The notes beneath the pieces were generated by a model, which saw nothing but the letters and a program-made list of their open reading frames with translations, did not search any database and was not told the DNA's origin. From Bellilinea sp040754815 (lineage in GTDB: Bacteria; Chloroflexota; Anaerolineae; Anaerolineales; Anaerolineaceae), in assembly GCA_040754815.1 (NCBI GenBank), contig JBFMBX010000002.1, forward strand, positions 186,001-250,000: 64,000 bases of DNA. Reading direction: 5' to 3'. Positions 8,924 through 17,763 of the stretch are shown here, one piece after another. Made by a program: the position numbers and the translations under genes. Each line of letters opens with the position of its first letter. The first letter of the stretch is position 1.

Positions 8924-10489
8924 ATGGACGATATACCTTTACTGCGACTTACCAATATTTACAAATCCTTTGGTGGCGTAAAAGCCCTCTCCGGTGTCAG
9001 TTTAACTGCGCAGAGCGGACGGGTGCGTGCCGTTGTCGGAGAGAATGGCGCAGGTAAATCAACGTTGATGAAAATAATCTCAGGGGCTCTCCGTCCCGAT
9101 TCCGGAAAAATCGAATGGAATGGGAAAGAATACACGTTTCAAGAACCGCGGGACGCTTCAAAACTGGGAATAGCCATTGTTTATCAAGAACCATTGTTCT
9201 TCAATGATTTGTCGGTAGTCGAAAACCTCTTTCTGGGGGAAGAGATCAAAAAGCCAAATGGTACCCTGGACTGGAAAGAGATGACCGAACAAGGGGTGGC
9301 TGCCCTAAAACAGATCGGGTTACCTGCTGAAATCATCAGAAAACCGATGAGCGAACTCTCGTTGGGGGTCAAACAGCTGGTATTGATCGCCAGAGCTGTT
9401 CAGCGAAATGCCAGATTGTTGATTCTAGACGAACCCACAGCCATCTTAAGTCAACGAGAAACGGAGATTTTATTCCAAACCATTCGCACTTTGAAAGAAA
9501 ATAATGTTTCTATTTTATATATCTCCCATCGTTTAGCCGAAATATTCGAAATCGCGGATGATGTCACCGTCCTACGGGATGGTCATGTTGTCATGGAAGC
9601 GACGGTTGGGGAAACAAACGAGAACGACTTGATCAACGCCATGACCGGCCGTCAAATCTCAACCGACATTTACCTTCCCAGAGACTTTCAGCAAGAGCAA
9701 CCCTTGCTGGTGGTGGAAAACTTAACCTGCGAAGGTTTTTATCGAAACATCAGTTTCACGATAAAGCCACGCCAGATTCTCGCTTTTTATGGGCTGGTCG
9801 GTGCGGGCCGCTCCGAAGTGGCCAGGACCATCATTGGCGAAATGCAAGCCGACACTGGGGCAATTATTTACGAGGGTCGTGCAATCAGACCAAAAAGCAG
9901 CAGAGAAGCGATTGGACTGGGCATCGTCTATTTACCCGAAGATCGTAGAGCGCAAGGGCTTTTCCTGATACGCTCTATAAAGGACAACATCATCGCTTCA
10001 AAACTACAAAGCATCTCTTCTCGAATTGGAAAAATAAATTCAAATCTTGAAAAATCGGTTGTCACGCAAGTATTTCAGAAACTTGCTATCAAAGCCCCAA
10101 CGATAGAAATACCCGTTTCAAGCCTCAGCGGCGGAAATCAGCAGAAGGTGGTACTGGGGCGGAACCTTACCCTTCAGCCAAAATTGTTGATTCTGGATGA
10201 ACCAACGCATGGAATTGATGTTGGTACCAAGAATGAAATTCACAAACTGATTTTTGAACTGGCAAATCAAGGGATAGCCATCCTTCTCATCACATCCGAC
10301 CTGCCCGAAGCCTTGGCAATTGCAGATACTTTCGTAGTCATGCACGAGGGGCAATTAATGGGTATTTTGGACAGGCAGGAAGCCACCGAAGAATTAATCC
10401 TCCGGCTTGCATTGGGCATCAATGGCAATAACAGGAGACAAGATGAAGTCAACGTCCTTCGAACTCCACTCCAAACCTACAATGAATGA
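8924..10489 (+). CDS. CUT2 sugar ABC transporter ATPase with two ABC domains (RbsA/MglA type)
   Basis: About 521 residues in two tandem nucleotide-binding domains. The first has Walker A GENGAGKST (39-47), signature LSLGVKQ and Walker B LLILDEPTA. The second has the degenerate Walker A GLVGAGRSE, signature LSGGNQQK and LLILDEPTHGID, as in RbsA/XylG/MglA. The start at 8924 is taken over TTG 8897 and ATG 8900 because CGGAG lies 8 nt upstream. It powers import by the two adjacent permeases. Its end overlaps the M20 gene by 47 nt. Confidence 0.93.
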   Translation: MDDIPLLRLTNIYKSFGGVKALSGVSLTAQSGRVRAVVGENGAGKSTLMKIISGALRPDSGKIEWNGKEYTFQEPRDASKLGIAIVYQEPLFFNDLSVVENLFLGEEIKKPNGTLDWKEMTEQGVAALKQIGLPAEIIRKPMSELSLGVKQLVLIARAVQRNARLLILDEPTAILSQRETEILFQTIRTLKENNVSILYISHRLAEIFEIADDVTVLRDGHVVMEATVGETNENDLINAMTGRQISTDIYLPRDFQQEQPLLVVENLTCEGFYRNISFTIKPRQILAFYGLVGAGRSEVARTIIGEMQADTGAIIYEGRAIRPKSSREAIGLGIVYLPEDRRAQGLFLIRSIKDNIIASKLQSISSRIGKINSNLEKSVVTQVFQKLAIKAPTIEIPVSSLSGGNQQKVVLGRNLTLQPKLLILDEPTHGIDVGTKNEIHKLIFELANQGIAILLITSDLPEALAIADTFVVMHEGQLMGILDRQEATEELILRLALGINGNNRRQDEVNVLRTPLQTYNE

Positions 10490-11819
10490 CATCTCCCATG
10501 TTCTTAATTGGATAGATGAGCATCGGGAAGAAATCATAGACCTGTTACAAAGACTGGTTCGCATTCCAAGTGTCAATCCATGGTTCCTGGAAGAACAAGG
10601 ACAGAGATATGAAGAACAAGTACAGGATCTGATTGCCGAGGAATTAAGGTCATTGGGTGCATTGATAGACCGCTGGGAACCGGATCCTCAGGCACTCTCC
10701 AAGTATCAGGGAAAACCGGGATATTATCCTGATCACAAGTTTGATGGGAGGCCGAATCAAGCAGGAATTGTAAAGGGAACAGGCAAAGGCAAATCGCTTC
10801 TTTTGACCGGTCATGTTGATGTGGTCAAGGCCGGCTCGGATTGGAGCGTCGAACCTTTCAGCGCCACCCGAAGAGATGGAAAGATCATTGGCCGGGGTGT
10901 GGTGGATATGAAAGGCGGAATTGCCGCAATGATTTCCGCTGTCAAGGCTATTCACGCAGTTGGATTCAGAAATGCTGGGGATATTTGCATTGGAACTGTC
11001 GTTGATGAGGAAGCAGGCGGAATGGGCACGTTAGCCTTTGTGGATCGGGGCTATAGAGCAGATGGCTGCATTCTTACCGAACCAACCGATTTGACCATTG
11101 CACCCTTGTGCAGAGGAATCCTCTGGGGCAAACTTTTCATCAAAGGCCGCAGCGGCCATATTGAACTGCCTCAGGAAGATTGGCGTAAAGGCGGCGCCGT
11201 TGATGCAATTCGTCTGTCCCGCATCTTTTTAGATCAATTCGATATTCTAAATTTGGATTGGGCTAATCGGAAAACTCATCCCTTATTACCGATGCCATGT
11301 CAGGTGTATGTTGCCCAAGTCAAGGCAGGGGAATACCCTACCACTTTTGCCGGTCAGGCCGAATTGGTTTTCAACGCTCAGTATCTCCCTGTTGAGCGTG
11401 ATCAAAATTATTTAGGTGGCAATGTAAAAAAGGAGATTGAAGATTTTATTTACTCAATCTCCCAGAGGGATGAATGGCTAAAACAAAATCCTCCGAAGGT
11501 GGAGTGGTTAATTGACGCTGATTGTGCCGAAACGCCGGTTGATCACCCATTTGTGGAAACTTGCAAAGCCTCACTGCTTCAGGTCGCCGACACCGCCGTA
11601 ATTCAAGGCATTGGCAGCCACACAGATATGGGTTGGTTTGTGAATGTTGGCATACCCACTATCAACTTTGGACCTGGAAGACCTTCTGTTGCTCACCAGA
11701 ATGATGAGGCTCTTGATGAGAACGATCTCATCACAGCCACCAAAGTTTTAGCCGTCATCATCATGAACTGGTGTGGTGTAAATAAAGAAAATTCCTCAGA
11801 TACAGGAGCGGGTTTGTGA
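10443..11819 (+). CDS. M20-family metallohydrolase (ArgE/DapE/ACY1-like)
   Basis: About 458 residues. M20 metal-ligand motifs are visible in order: LTGHVDVV, GRGVVDMKGG, VDEEAGG, TEPTD and a final AHQNDE histidine, with a dimerisation insert between. Family members hydrolyse amide bonds of N-acylated amino acids or small peptides with two zinc ions. The start at 10443 follows AGGAGACAAG; ATG 10482 is an alternative. It lies between transporter ATPase and permease genes, so the imported compound may carry an amide to be cleaved. The exact substrate is unknown. Confidence 0.85.
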   Translation: MKSTSFELHSKPTMNDISHVLNWIDEHREEIIDLLQRLVRIPSVNPWFLEEQGQRYEEQVQDLIAEELRSLGALIDRWEPDPQALSKYQGKPGYYPDHKFDGRPNQAGIVKGTGKGKSLLLTGHVDVVKAGSDWSVEPFSATRRDGKIIGRGVVDMKGGIAAMISAVKAIHAVGFRNAGDICIGTVVDEEAGGMGTLAFVDRGYRADGCILTEPTDLTIAPLCRGILWGKLFIKGRSGHIELPQEDWRKGGAVDAIRLSRIFLDQFDILNLDWANRKTHPLLPMPCQVYVAQVKAGEYPTTFAGQAELVFNAQYLPVERDQNYLGGNVKKEIEDFIYSISQRDEWLKQNPPKVEWLIDADCAETPVDHPFVETCKASLLQVADTAVIQGIGSHTDMGWFVNVGIPTINFGPGRPSVAHQNDEALDENDLITATKVLAVIIMNWCGVNKENSSDTGAGL

Positions 11820-12811
11820 AAACATTCATTCCTGGATTAAGCCGTCGAGATTTCTTCACGATTGGGTTGGTACTGCTTGAAGTAATCATCTTCTCCATTG
11901 TTTCGGAAAACTTCCTCAGCAGTTCAAACCTTCGATCTGTGTTACGTAACGCAACAGAATTATCGTTGGTCAGTATTGGTATGACAATTGTGATTCTGAT
12001 GGGAGGGATTGATATTTCGGTTGGATCAGCATTGGGAGTTGTCGCAATTATCGTAGGCTGGTTAATCCAGGCAGAGGTACATCCCCTTCTTATTGGACTG
12101 ACTGCAATTGTAGTTGGCACGACCATTGGTTTTATCAATGGTTCTTTAATCACCTTCGGTAGAATTCCAGACATTATTGCCACACTTGGGATGTCAAACA
12201 TCCTGCGGGCAGCGGTATTTGGTATGTTGGGTGGTCGGTGGATAACCGGCCTGCCGCCAGTATTCAGTCCATTGGTACAAGGACAGCTGTTCGGGATACC
12301 TGCTTCAATCTTTGTTATTTTCTTCTTTTACTTGATCTTCTGGTTATTCTTAACCTTCTTACCAATTGGCCGACACATCTACGCCACAGGTAATAGTGTT
12401 GAGGCCGCGAAACTTTCGGGAATTGATGTGAGAAAAACCAGAATCATCGGCTACATGCTGCTCGGTTCACTGGTCGGCTTTTCTTCACTGCTCTACGTTG
12501 GGAGATTGGGGAGTGTCGAAATTACAGTTGGGATTGATTTGCCTATCTCTGCAATAGCAGCAGTCGTAATCGGTGGAGCATCGGTATTCGGCGGGCGGGG
12601 GTCAATTATTGGAACTTTGGCCGGTGTATTCTTCATGGCATTTATGAAGAATGGTCTGCTTTTGTTGGGTATTCCTTCTTTATGGGAGCGGGCGGTTATC
12701 GGTTTCCTGATTATTTTGTCAGTCGGTATTGATTTATTGATTAACAAGCGACAGGCGATTTCGAAATTCCTCCGCATCAAAACCAGACAGCCTCAAGCAG
12801 GAGAAGCATAA
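11816..12811 (+). CDS. CUT2 sugar ABC transporter permease (RbsC type)
   Basis: 331 residues, strongly hydrophobic with about eight to ten membrane segments and the BPD_transp_2 motif GGIDISVGSALGV after the second segment and GGASVFGGRGS near the C-terminus. GTG 11816 overlaps the upstream TGA (GTGA), showing translational coupling. It pairs with the next permease to form a heterodimeric channel. Both are in the membrane and are driven by the two-domain ATPase encoded upstream. Confidence 0.93.
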   Translation: MKTFIPGLSRRDFFTIGLVLLEVIIFSIVSENFLSSSNLRSVLRNATELSLVSIGMTIVILMGGIDISVGSALGVVAIIVGWLIQAEVHPLLIGLTAIVVGTTIGFINGSLITFGRIPDIIATLGMSNILRAAVFGMLGGRWITGLPPVFSPLVQGQLFGIPASIFVIFFFYLIFWLFLTFLPIGRHIYATGNSVEAAKLSGIDVRKTRIIGYMLLGSLVGFSSLLYVGRLGSVEITVGIDLPISAIAAVVIGGASVFGGRGSIIGTLAGVFFMAFMKNGLLLLGIPSLWERAVIGFLIILSVGIDLLINKRQAISKFLRIKTRQPQAGEA

Positions 12812-12815
12812 CATC

Positions 12816-13808
12816 ATGATTGAGCGATTTATCAAGCAGTCTTTGCCCGCATTATTGAGTAATAGAGTTTATTTCTTGATCGTATTATTGATTGTGGTTG
12901 TCATTATTATGTCGCTTATCAGCCCCTATTTTCTGAATGCCAGAACAATCCTTGATATTTTACGAATGGGGACAGTTCTTTTGTTACTTTCAATTGGGCA
13001 AACCCTAATCATCCTTGCAGGTGGAGCAGGAATCGACTTGTCAGTTGGGGCAATGCTAAGCTTGTCCGGCGTATTTCTTGGTATTCTATCTCGCTCGGGA
13101 GTGGATATCTGGGTGGCTGCCCTTCTAACAATACTTTTCGGCGGATTTCTCGGTTCGATTAATGGTTTTACGGTGGCTATTTGGGGGCTTCCCCCCTTGA
13201 TTGGAACACTTGGAGCCATGTGGGCTTATGGTGCGCTGGCGTTAGTTATAACAAATGGTGTTCCCATTTCAAACTTTCCACGTGAATTTGCCTTCATTGG
13301 GGATGGAAGAATTCTTGGGATACCCGCACAAATTTTGCTAGTGGCCTTGCCAGTCTTTTTAATCATTTACTTCTTTTTGAATTGGAGTTACCTTGGCCGT
13401 TGGGTATATCTGATTGGAGTTAATGAAACAGCCGCTAAATTTGCCGGAATTCCGGTAACCAGAGTGCGATTTTCACTTTACACTTTGAATGGCATCCTTG
13501 CGGGTATAGGAGCAGTAGTGATGGCTTCATGGCTTATGGTTGCCAGGCCAGATGTGGGGAACGGCATGGAGCTTCAATCTATTACTGTAACTGTCCTCGG
13601 CGGAACAAACATTTTTGGGGGGTTCGGAAGTCTTTTCGGTACTTTGCTAGCCGTATTAATCGTAACGCTCGTTGCATCTGGTCTTCAACTTGCTGGCATA
13701 AATGCTATTTGGCAATTGGCCGTCTTGGGTTTCATACTGTTAGGCGCTGTTTCAGTCAATCAGTTGATATTCTCGCTAAAAGCCAGACAATCTGGTTTGT
13801 CAACATGA
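12816..13808 (+). CDS. CUT2 sugar ABC transporter permease, second subunit
   Basis: 330 residues, hydrophobic, same family as the preceding gene. AGIDLSVGAMLSLSG and GGTNIFGGFGS correspond to the conserved BPD_transp_2 signatures. It begins 4 nt after the first permease. Two different permeases with one fused ATPase suggest the LsrC/LsrD or nucleoside-type arrangement rather than the single-permease ribose system. Confidence 0.93.
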   Translation: MIERFIKQSLPALLSNRVYFLIVLLIVVVIIMSLISPYFLNARTILDILRMGTVLLLLSIGQTLIILAGGAGIDLSVGAMLSLSGVFLGILSRSGVDIWVAALLTILFGGFLGSINGFTVAIWGLPPLIGTLGAMWAYGALALVITNGVPISNFPREFAFIGDGRILGIPAQILLVALPVFLIIYFFLNWSYLGRWVYLIGVNETAAKFAGIPVTRVRFSLYTLNGILAGIGAVVMASWLMVARPDVGNGMELQSITVTVLGGTNIFGGFGSLFGTLLAVLIVTLVASGLQLAGINAIWQLAVLGFILLGAVSVNQLIFSLKARQSGLST

Positions 13809-13827
13809 GAATGAAGGAGGTAAAAAA

Positions 13828-14595
13828 ATGACCGACAAAATCAGAGTTTTACTCGCCGGAGAATCATGGGTCTCAAATAGCACCCACTATAAGGGGTGGG
13901 ATTTCTTCTCCAGTACGGTCTATGAAGTTGGGATTCAATTTCTGAAAGAGTCTCTCGATGGATCAAATATTGAATTGATTCATCTGCCCGGTCACCTTGC
14001 CGCTGATCATTTTCCTTCCACGATAGAGGAAATGAATTCATATCAAGTTGTCATCCTAAGTGATATTGGCGCCAATACCTTGCTTTTACCTTCTGATGTT
14101 TGGATTCGAGGAAAACGGTCAGTAAACAGATTGCAATTGATCAAAGAGTGGGTTTCAATGGGTGGTGGTTTTGCTATGTGCGGTGGTTACTATTCCTTCG
14201 CGGGGATATATGCGAATGCAAAATATTACCGAACACCCATTGAAGAGATCCTCCCGGTAAACATTTTTACCTTCGATGACCGAGTCGAGTGCCCACAGGG
14301 AATTAATCCGGTCGTTATTGATACGCAACATTTCATAGTCCAGAACATACCTGAACCATGGCCATATTTGTTAGGGTATAACGATTTATCTTTCAAGGAA
14401 GATTCCCACCTTATTGCAACAGTTCAAGATAAACCACTACTTGCGGTAAGGATGTATGAAAAAGGAAGAACATTAGCTTGGGCTTCTGATATTGGGCCGC
14501 ACTGGTGTCCCGATGAATTCGTAAAATGGGAAGGTTATAGTCTGCTTTGGAAGCAGATCATTACATGGTTAGCAAAAGGAGAAAGTAATGAATAA
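13828..14595 (+). CDS. Glutamine amidotransferase-like protein (COG5426/ThuA-like)
   Basis: 255 residues, preceded by AAGGAGG. The N-terminus IRVLLAGESWVSNSTHYKGW, the VVILSDIGAN strand and the elbow GGGFAMCGGYYSFAG match the class I amidotransferase-like family often annotated as cytoplasmic glutamine amidotransferase. The Cys in MCGGY sits where the nucleophile would be, but no clear His-Glu pair was verified. It overlaps the ADP-ribosylglycohydrolase gene by 8 nt. Family members are found in sugar catabolic operons and their reaction is largely unknown, so no substrate is assigned. Confidence 0.75.
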   Translation: MTDKIRVLLAGESWVSNSTHYKGWDFFSSTVYEVGIQFLKESLDGSNIELIHLPGHLAADHFPSTIEEMNSYQVVILSDIGANTLLLPSDVWIRGKRSVNRLQLIKEWVSMGGGFAMCGGYYSFAGIYANAKYYRTPIEEILPVNIFTFDDRVECPQGINPVVIDTQHFIVQNIPEPWPYLLGYNDLSFKEDSHLIATVQDKPLLAVRMYEKGRTLAWASDIGPHWCPDEFVKWEGYSLLWKQIITWLAKGESNE

Positions 14596-15640
14596 AGATT
14601 TTGTTTTCAATCATGTTCTAGGTGGTCTTGCTGGTGCCTTAATTGGCGATGCAATGGGAAGTGCTACAGAGACATTAACCCTAGATGAGATATACTCGCG
14701 TTTCGGCGGAAGAGTTACCGACTTTTATAGCCCGGGCGAAGGCACATTTGCTTCAGGCAGAAAGGCCGGTCAAATAACAGATGACACTTCCCAAATGTTG
14801 AAAATAATTCATGCAATTATTGAAAATAATGGTCATATATCGGTTGAATTGGTCTCAAATCAGTTGCTGGAATGGGCCAAACAGGATGAATTATTCAGCC
14901 GTTTTGCAGGTCCAACTACCAAAAAGGCGATTGAATTACTTAGAGCAGGTCACGATCCTTATAAGACCGGCATCGCAGAAAAAATGGGGATGGGAATATC
15001 AAACGGTGCAGCGATGAAAATTGCCCCTGCTGGCTGGCTCAATCCCGGTAATTTAGACAAAGCGGTTGAAGACGCTGTTGTTTTATGCATCCCCACTCAT
15101 AACGCGGATATGGCTTTTGCTGGGGCAGGTGCAGTTGCTGCCGCAATTGCTGAAAGTCTGAACCCCGACTCCAATATTCTTACCGTCCTTGATGCTGCGC
15201 TTTATGGGGCAAAGAAAGGGTACGAAATTGGCAAGAAACAATCCATAGTTTTGAGAAGCCCTTCGATGGTCTCAAGAATAAGTCTGGCTGCTGAAATTGC
15301 AGTTACCCACGATGATTTTTACACAGCCTGTGAAAGACTCGCTGAAGTAATTGGTTGTGGTTTGCCACTCTTGGAAGCTGTTCCTTTTGCTATCGGGGTA
15401 TTTTTGGCTTCTAGAGGAGATCCAAATCTAGCGATTCTTGGTTCTGTCAATATGGGAGGCGATGCTGACACAACCTCAACGATCACAGGAGCAATCACAG
15501 GGTCCTTTGCTGGTATAACAAAATTCAATCAGGAAACTTATCGTAAAGTAGTCGAAGTAAATAACTTTGATCTTGAAAAAATAGCAAAGGACTTAACTGA
15601 AATTGCCTTGAAAAAGAAGATGAATATCCCTTCGGCTTAA
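14588..15640 (+). CDS. ADP-ribosylglycohydrolase family protein (ARH/DraG fold)
   Basis: 350 residues. The metal-binding motifs of the family are visible: ALIGDAMGSATE (about 18-29), QITDDTSQM (about 60), SNGAAMKIAPAG, and the C-terminal NMGGDADTTSTITGAITG that ligates the second Mg. Family enzymes cleave N- or O-glycosidic bonds of ADP-ribose or related ribosides. In this operon it probably removes the base or other aglycone so the PfkB kinase can phosphorylate the sugar (inference). It overlaps the upstream gene and is followed by a terminator. The same pairing is found in E. coli yegU-yegV. Confidence 0.9.
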   Translation: MNKDFVFNHVLGGLAGALIGDAMGSATETLTLDEIYSRFGGRVTDFYSPGEGTFASGRKAGQITDDTSQMLKIIHAIIENNGHISVELVSNQLLEWAKQDELFSRFAGPTTKKAIELLRAGHDPYKTGIAEKMGMGISNGAAMKIAPAGWLNPGNLDKAVEDAVVLCIPTHNADMAFAGAGAVAAAIAESLNPDSNILTVLDAALYGAKKGYEIGKKQSIVLRSPSMVSRISLAAEIAVTHDDFYTACERLAEVIGCGLPLLEAVPFAIGVFLASRGDPNLAILGSVNMGGDADTTSTITGAITGSFAGITKFNQETYRKVVEVNNFDLEKIAKDLTEIALKKKMNIPSA

Positions 15641-15694
15641 AGGACAATCCTTAGAAATTCCTCCTGATAACAGGAATATTGCAATAGAGAAAAC

Positions 15695-15720
15695 GCCGGG
15701 CTCTGGTAAGCCCGGCTTTG
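15695..15720. terminator. Bidirectional intrinsic terminator between convergent genes
   Basis: GCCGGGCT, CTGGTA, AGCCCGGC followed by TTTG on the plus strand and by GTTTTC on the minus strand. It lies 55 nt after the ADP-ribosylglycohydrolase gene and 15 nt after the SWIM gene, so it can end both transcripts. Its minus-strand loop (TACCAG) resembles the ACC loops of hairpins that follow other minus-strand genes up to 21 kb. Confidence 0.8.
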
Positions 15721-15734
15721 TGTTACGCCGCCTG

Positions 15735-16004
15735 TTACACGCTCTGCTCCGTCAGCAACTTCACTGCGGCAATGTGCTTGCAGGGCTTCTGCCGCTTAGT
15801 GAAATCCGGGCAGGTGCAAGCCCATGTGCCGTTTTTAGTCACCATGTATTCATGGGGTTTGCCCGACATGGTGGAATTGACCACCCAGGCAATTCCGGGA
15901 ATAAAGACGATGACGATTATCTGCTTCTGAATCAGCCCCATCATCGCCCTGTAAGCCCGTGCATTTTGGGGGTCATCCAACAAGGCATCACTGGTTTTCG
16001 ACAT
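15735..16004 (-). CDS. Small SWIM zinc-finger protein
   Basis: 89 residues. The C-terminal CTCPDFTKRQKPCKHIAAV is a SWIM motif (CxCx(n)CxH), a zinc-binding module found in recombination-associated and nucleic-acid-binding proteins. A short hydrophobic stretch, IIVIVFIPGIAWVV, lies before it. ATG 16004 is preferred over the longer frame because AAGGAGG stands 8 nt upstream. It is the last gene of the minus-strand run. A role in DNA processing of the mobile element is a guess from the motif and the RadC/Rad52 neighbours. Confidence 0.75.
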   Translation of the reverse strand: MSKTSDALLDDPQNARAYRAMMGLIQKQIIVIVFIPGIAWVVNSTMSGKPHEYMVTKNGTWACTCPDFTKRQKPCKHIAAVKLLTEQSV

Positions 16005-16075
16005 GGCAGTTGTCCTCCTTTTCCCGGTGCGCCGCACCACACCGGGAGAGTATTAGTCTCCCCGGTGCAGCGGGG
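16005..16075 (-). promoter_or_regulatory. Structured leader of the SWIM gene (copy A of the element's leader family)
   Basis: Read on the minus strand, CCCCG-CTGCAC-CGGGG and CCCGGTG...CACCGGG form two local hairpins. The loop sequence CTGCACC (16064-16070) can instead pair with GGTGCGG (16032-16038, one G-U), enclosing a central stem CACCGGGGAGA/TCTCCCGGTG. The SD AAGGAGG follows directly. This copy is intercistronic: the stop of the 79-aa gene lies inside it, and no upstream promoter box is seen. Confidence 0.6.
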
Positions 16076-16292
16076 TTCTGAAAGGTCGGCCAATTGTCTT
16101 GATGACGGAAATCGGCTGGCCGTACACAATCCCACCAGCGGCAGAACGCCAGGCGTGGGTCGTGTACAACCGCCTGCCCCGTCCCAAGAGCCTCATCCAC
16201 ACCACCCAGGGCTCATCACTCAGGTCACTCACCATCGTGATGACAAAGGTGCTTTTGCCAATCCTGACGATTTCGCCCACTTCCGGTCTCAT
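16053..16292 (-). CDS. Hypothetical protein, 79 aa
   Basis: Not recognised. It is small, basic and beta-rich in appearance (VGEIVRIGKSTFVITMV, VVWMRLLGRGRRLYTTH), resembling short DNA- or RNA-binding KOW/SH3-like folds, but no family is claimed. ATG overlaps the stop of the upstream 121-aa gene (ATGA), so it is translationally coupled. Its C-terminal codons run into the leader hairpin of the SWIM gene. Confidence 0.55.
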   Translation of the reverse strand: MRPEVGEIVRIGKSTFVITMVSDLSDEPWVVWMRLLGRGRRLYTTHAWRSAAGGIVYGQPISVIKTIGRPFRTPLHRGD

Positions 16293-16654
16293 GGCGCATC
16301 CTCGATTTGAGCGGGTTCTTCTTCGTCAGTCAGCACCGCGCCGCAGTCCAGGCAGTGGACTTCCTCATTCAGGTCGTCCCACACCTCCCCCGCCGAGTAG
16401 TGATACCCGCCGGTGGTGACAGTGGTGGTGCGCCGGTGAGGGCATTCTTCCTGCTGGTGCAGGTACGCATCGGTTAGGTAGCGGATTTCATCGTAGACAT
16501 GCTGGTCGAGCGCATCTGCCAGATGGTCGGACAGGTACTCGATGAAGTTCCGCCAGTCTTTGGGTTTCTCCCGCCGATAGGCCAATGCGTAGAAGATGTC
16601 CTCCTCCGTGACGGTGAGGCTGGCAACAATGTTGCCCGGTGTGATAGATACCAT
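16289..16654 (-). CDS. Hypothetical acidic protein with possible zinc ribbon, 121 aa
   Basis: Not recognised. The N-terminal half is helical (TEEDIFYALAYRREKPKDWRN) and the C-terminal half has CPHRR and later CLDCG, a possible split zinc ribbon with one CxxC. AGGAGG precedes the ATG by 6 nt. It is the first gene of a three-gene minus-strand unit with the 79-aa and SWIM genes, behind a full leader and promoter box. Confidence 0.6.
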   Translation of the reverse strand: MVSITPGNIVASLTVTEEDIFYALAYRREKPKDWRNFIEYLSDHLADALDQHVYDEIRYLTDAYLHQQEECPHRRTTTVTTGGYHYSAGEVWDDLNEEVHCLDCGAVLTDEEEPAQIEDAP

Positions 16655-16781
16655 AGCAATCCTCCTTCCCCCGGCGCGTCCCGCACCGCTCCGGGGAATG
16701 TGGTGATTCCCCGTGCGGGCGGGTTGGATGGGAAAAGAAAGGTGCAGCGTTGCAGGCGTATGTAACCATGTTAAGGTGCAG
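16655..16781 (-). promoter_or_regulatory. Promoter box and structured leader (copy B)
   Basis: Minus strand: the box CTGCACCTTAACATGG (about 16767-16781) with TACATA just after it. Then come CCCG-CCCGCA-CGGG, a central stem GGGGAAT/ATTCCCC (16693-16712) and CCCCGG...CCGGGG before AAGGAGG. CCCGCAC (minus strand of 16713-16719) is exactly complementary to GTGCGGG (minus strand of 16680-16686). CTTTTCCC upstream can pair with GGGAAGG at the SD, using two G-U pairs. Confidence 0.6.
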
Positions 16782-16787
16782 AAAGTC

Positions 16788-16813
16788 GGCAGGGGCGGGG
16801 TCAGGCCCCTGCC
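16788..16813 (-). terminator. GC-rich hairpin after the DUF4942 gene
   Basis: GGCAGGGGC and GCCCCTGCC form a 9-bp stem with an 8-nt loop, 8 nt after the minus-strand DUF4942 stop. The T-tract is weak (CTTTC), so factor-independent termination is uncertain. Comparable hairpins follow other genes of this block. Confidence 0.5.
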
Positions 16814-16820
16814 TTATGCG

Positions 16821-17615
16821 CTAAACCGCTCCGTCCCCAACGGCGGGCTCTGCCAGCCCACCGGCAATCTGATTGAACTTCACCAGCAGGTCATCACGCT
16901 TGAAAGTCAAATGCAGATTGCCGTTGCCGTAGCGTTCCCACTTGAAGTACTCGGTCTCGCCCTTGCGGGCTGCGGACAGCCCATCTACCAGCGGGCTGCT
17001 GTACGAGTCGAACGGGAAGGGCTTGCCGTCCAAGATGTGAAAGATTTTATCCACCTGAATCAGGTGGCGGCGGGGTCGTGGATAGATGTTCACATAGAAG
17101 GGGGTTTCGTGAACCAGCCCATCCAGGATGATTTTCTTCCCAACACTCACCCGCCCGTTCTTCTGGTTGGTCTTGTACTCGTCATGCCAGCCTTTGCCGG
17201 GGCGCAGGAAGTCAAAGGCTTCGCGAATCATCTCCGCAAAGAGTTCCTTCGCTGCTCCCCCGGCAAGCAGTTCCATGATGGCTTCCTCGCTCGGTTCCGG
17301 GATACTTCTCACCCCGTTGCCGTTGCCTTCCAGAAACTGCTCGAAACGCTCCAGCCGAGAGACGGACAAGACCTTTTCCACCCCGCTGGCTGCCAGCAAT
17401 GCCCGCCAGGTGGAACGTTTCAACTCCACCAGCCGGTCATCGCGGAACATGGCTGCCCGGTAGGACACTGCCGAGCCAATACCGGCGTTCTCGGCTGCCT
17501 GCAAGACGGCTTCTAACTCCCGGCAGTGGTACTCGATGGCGGCTTTGGTCTGCCGGTAAGCCGAAAGCACCTCGCTGACCGTGTAGGGTTTTTGGATTTC
17601 GCTAAAAACAGACAT
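16821..17615 (-). CDS. DUF4942-type protein of mobile elements
   Basis: 264 residues. The segments WRALLAASGVEKVLSVSRL, EEAIMELLAGGAAKELF and DEYKTNQKNGRVSVGKKII match the DUF4942 layout known from plasmids and integrative elements, where the domain is sometimes fused to a methyltransferase. No methyltransferase part is present. The start at 17615 follows AAGGAGG; a longer frame only runs through the leader hairpins. Function is unknown. Confidence 0.7.
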   Translation of the reverse strand: MSVFSEIQKPYTVSEVLSAYRQTKAAIEYHCRELEAVLQAAENAGIGSAVSYRAAMFRDDRLVELKRSTWRALLAASGVEKVLSVSRLERFEQFLEGNGNGVRSIPEPSEEAIMELLAGGAAKELFAEMIREAFDFLRPGKGWHDEYKTNQKNGRVSVGKKIILDGLVHETPFYVNIYPRPRRHLIQVDKIFHILDGKPFPFDSYSSPLVDGLSAARKGETEYFKWERYGNGNLHLTFKRDDLLVKFNQIAGGLAEPAVGDGAV

Positions 17616-17730
17616 GGTTTTCCTCCTTCTCCCGCCGTCTGCACCCGGCGGGAAACTGGTGTGTTTCCCCCGGTGCAGCGGGGTTGAAGGACGATTGGGA
17701 CGGTTGCGGTATTCGCCTGTTAAGGTGCGG
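17616..17730 (-). promoter_or_regulatory. Promoter box and structured leader of the DUF4942 gene
   Basis: Minus strand, in order: GCACCTTAACAGGCGAATAC (about 17710-17729), TCCTTC (anti-SD arm), CCCCG-CTGCAC-CGGGG, central stem GGGAAAC/GTTTCCC (17650-17669), a hairpin CCCGCCG...CGGCGGG, then AGAAGGAGG and ATG. CTGCACC (minus strand of 17672-17678) and GGTGCAG (minus strand of 17639-17645) are perfectly complementary. TCCTTC pairs with GAAGGA of the SD. Confidence 0.65.
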
Positions 17731-17763
17731 TGCAAACACCCTTGCGGGTGGTATTGCCGGATG

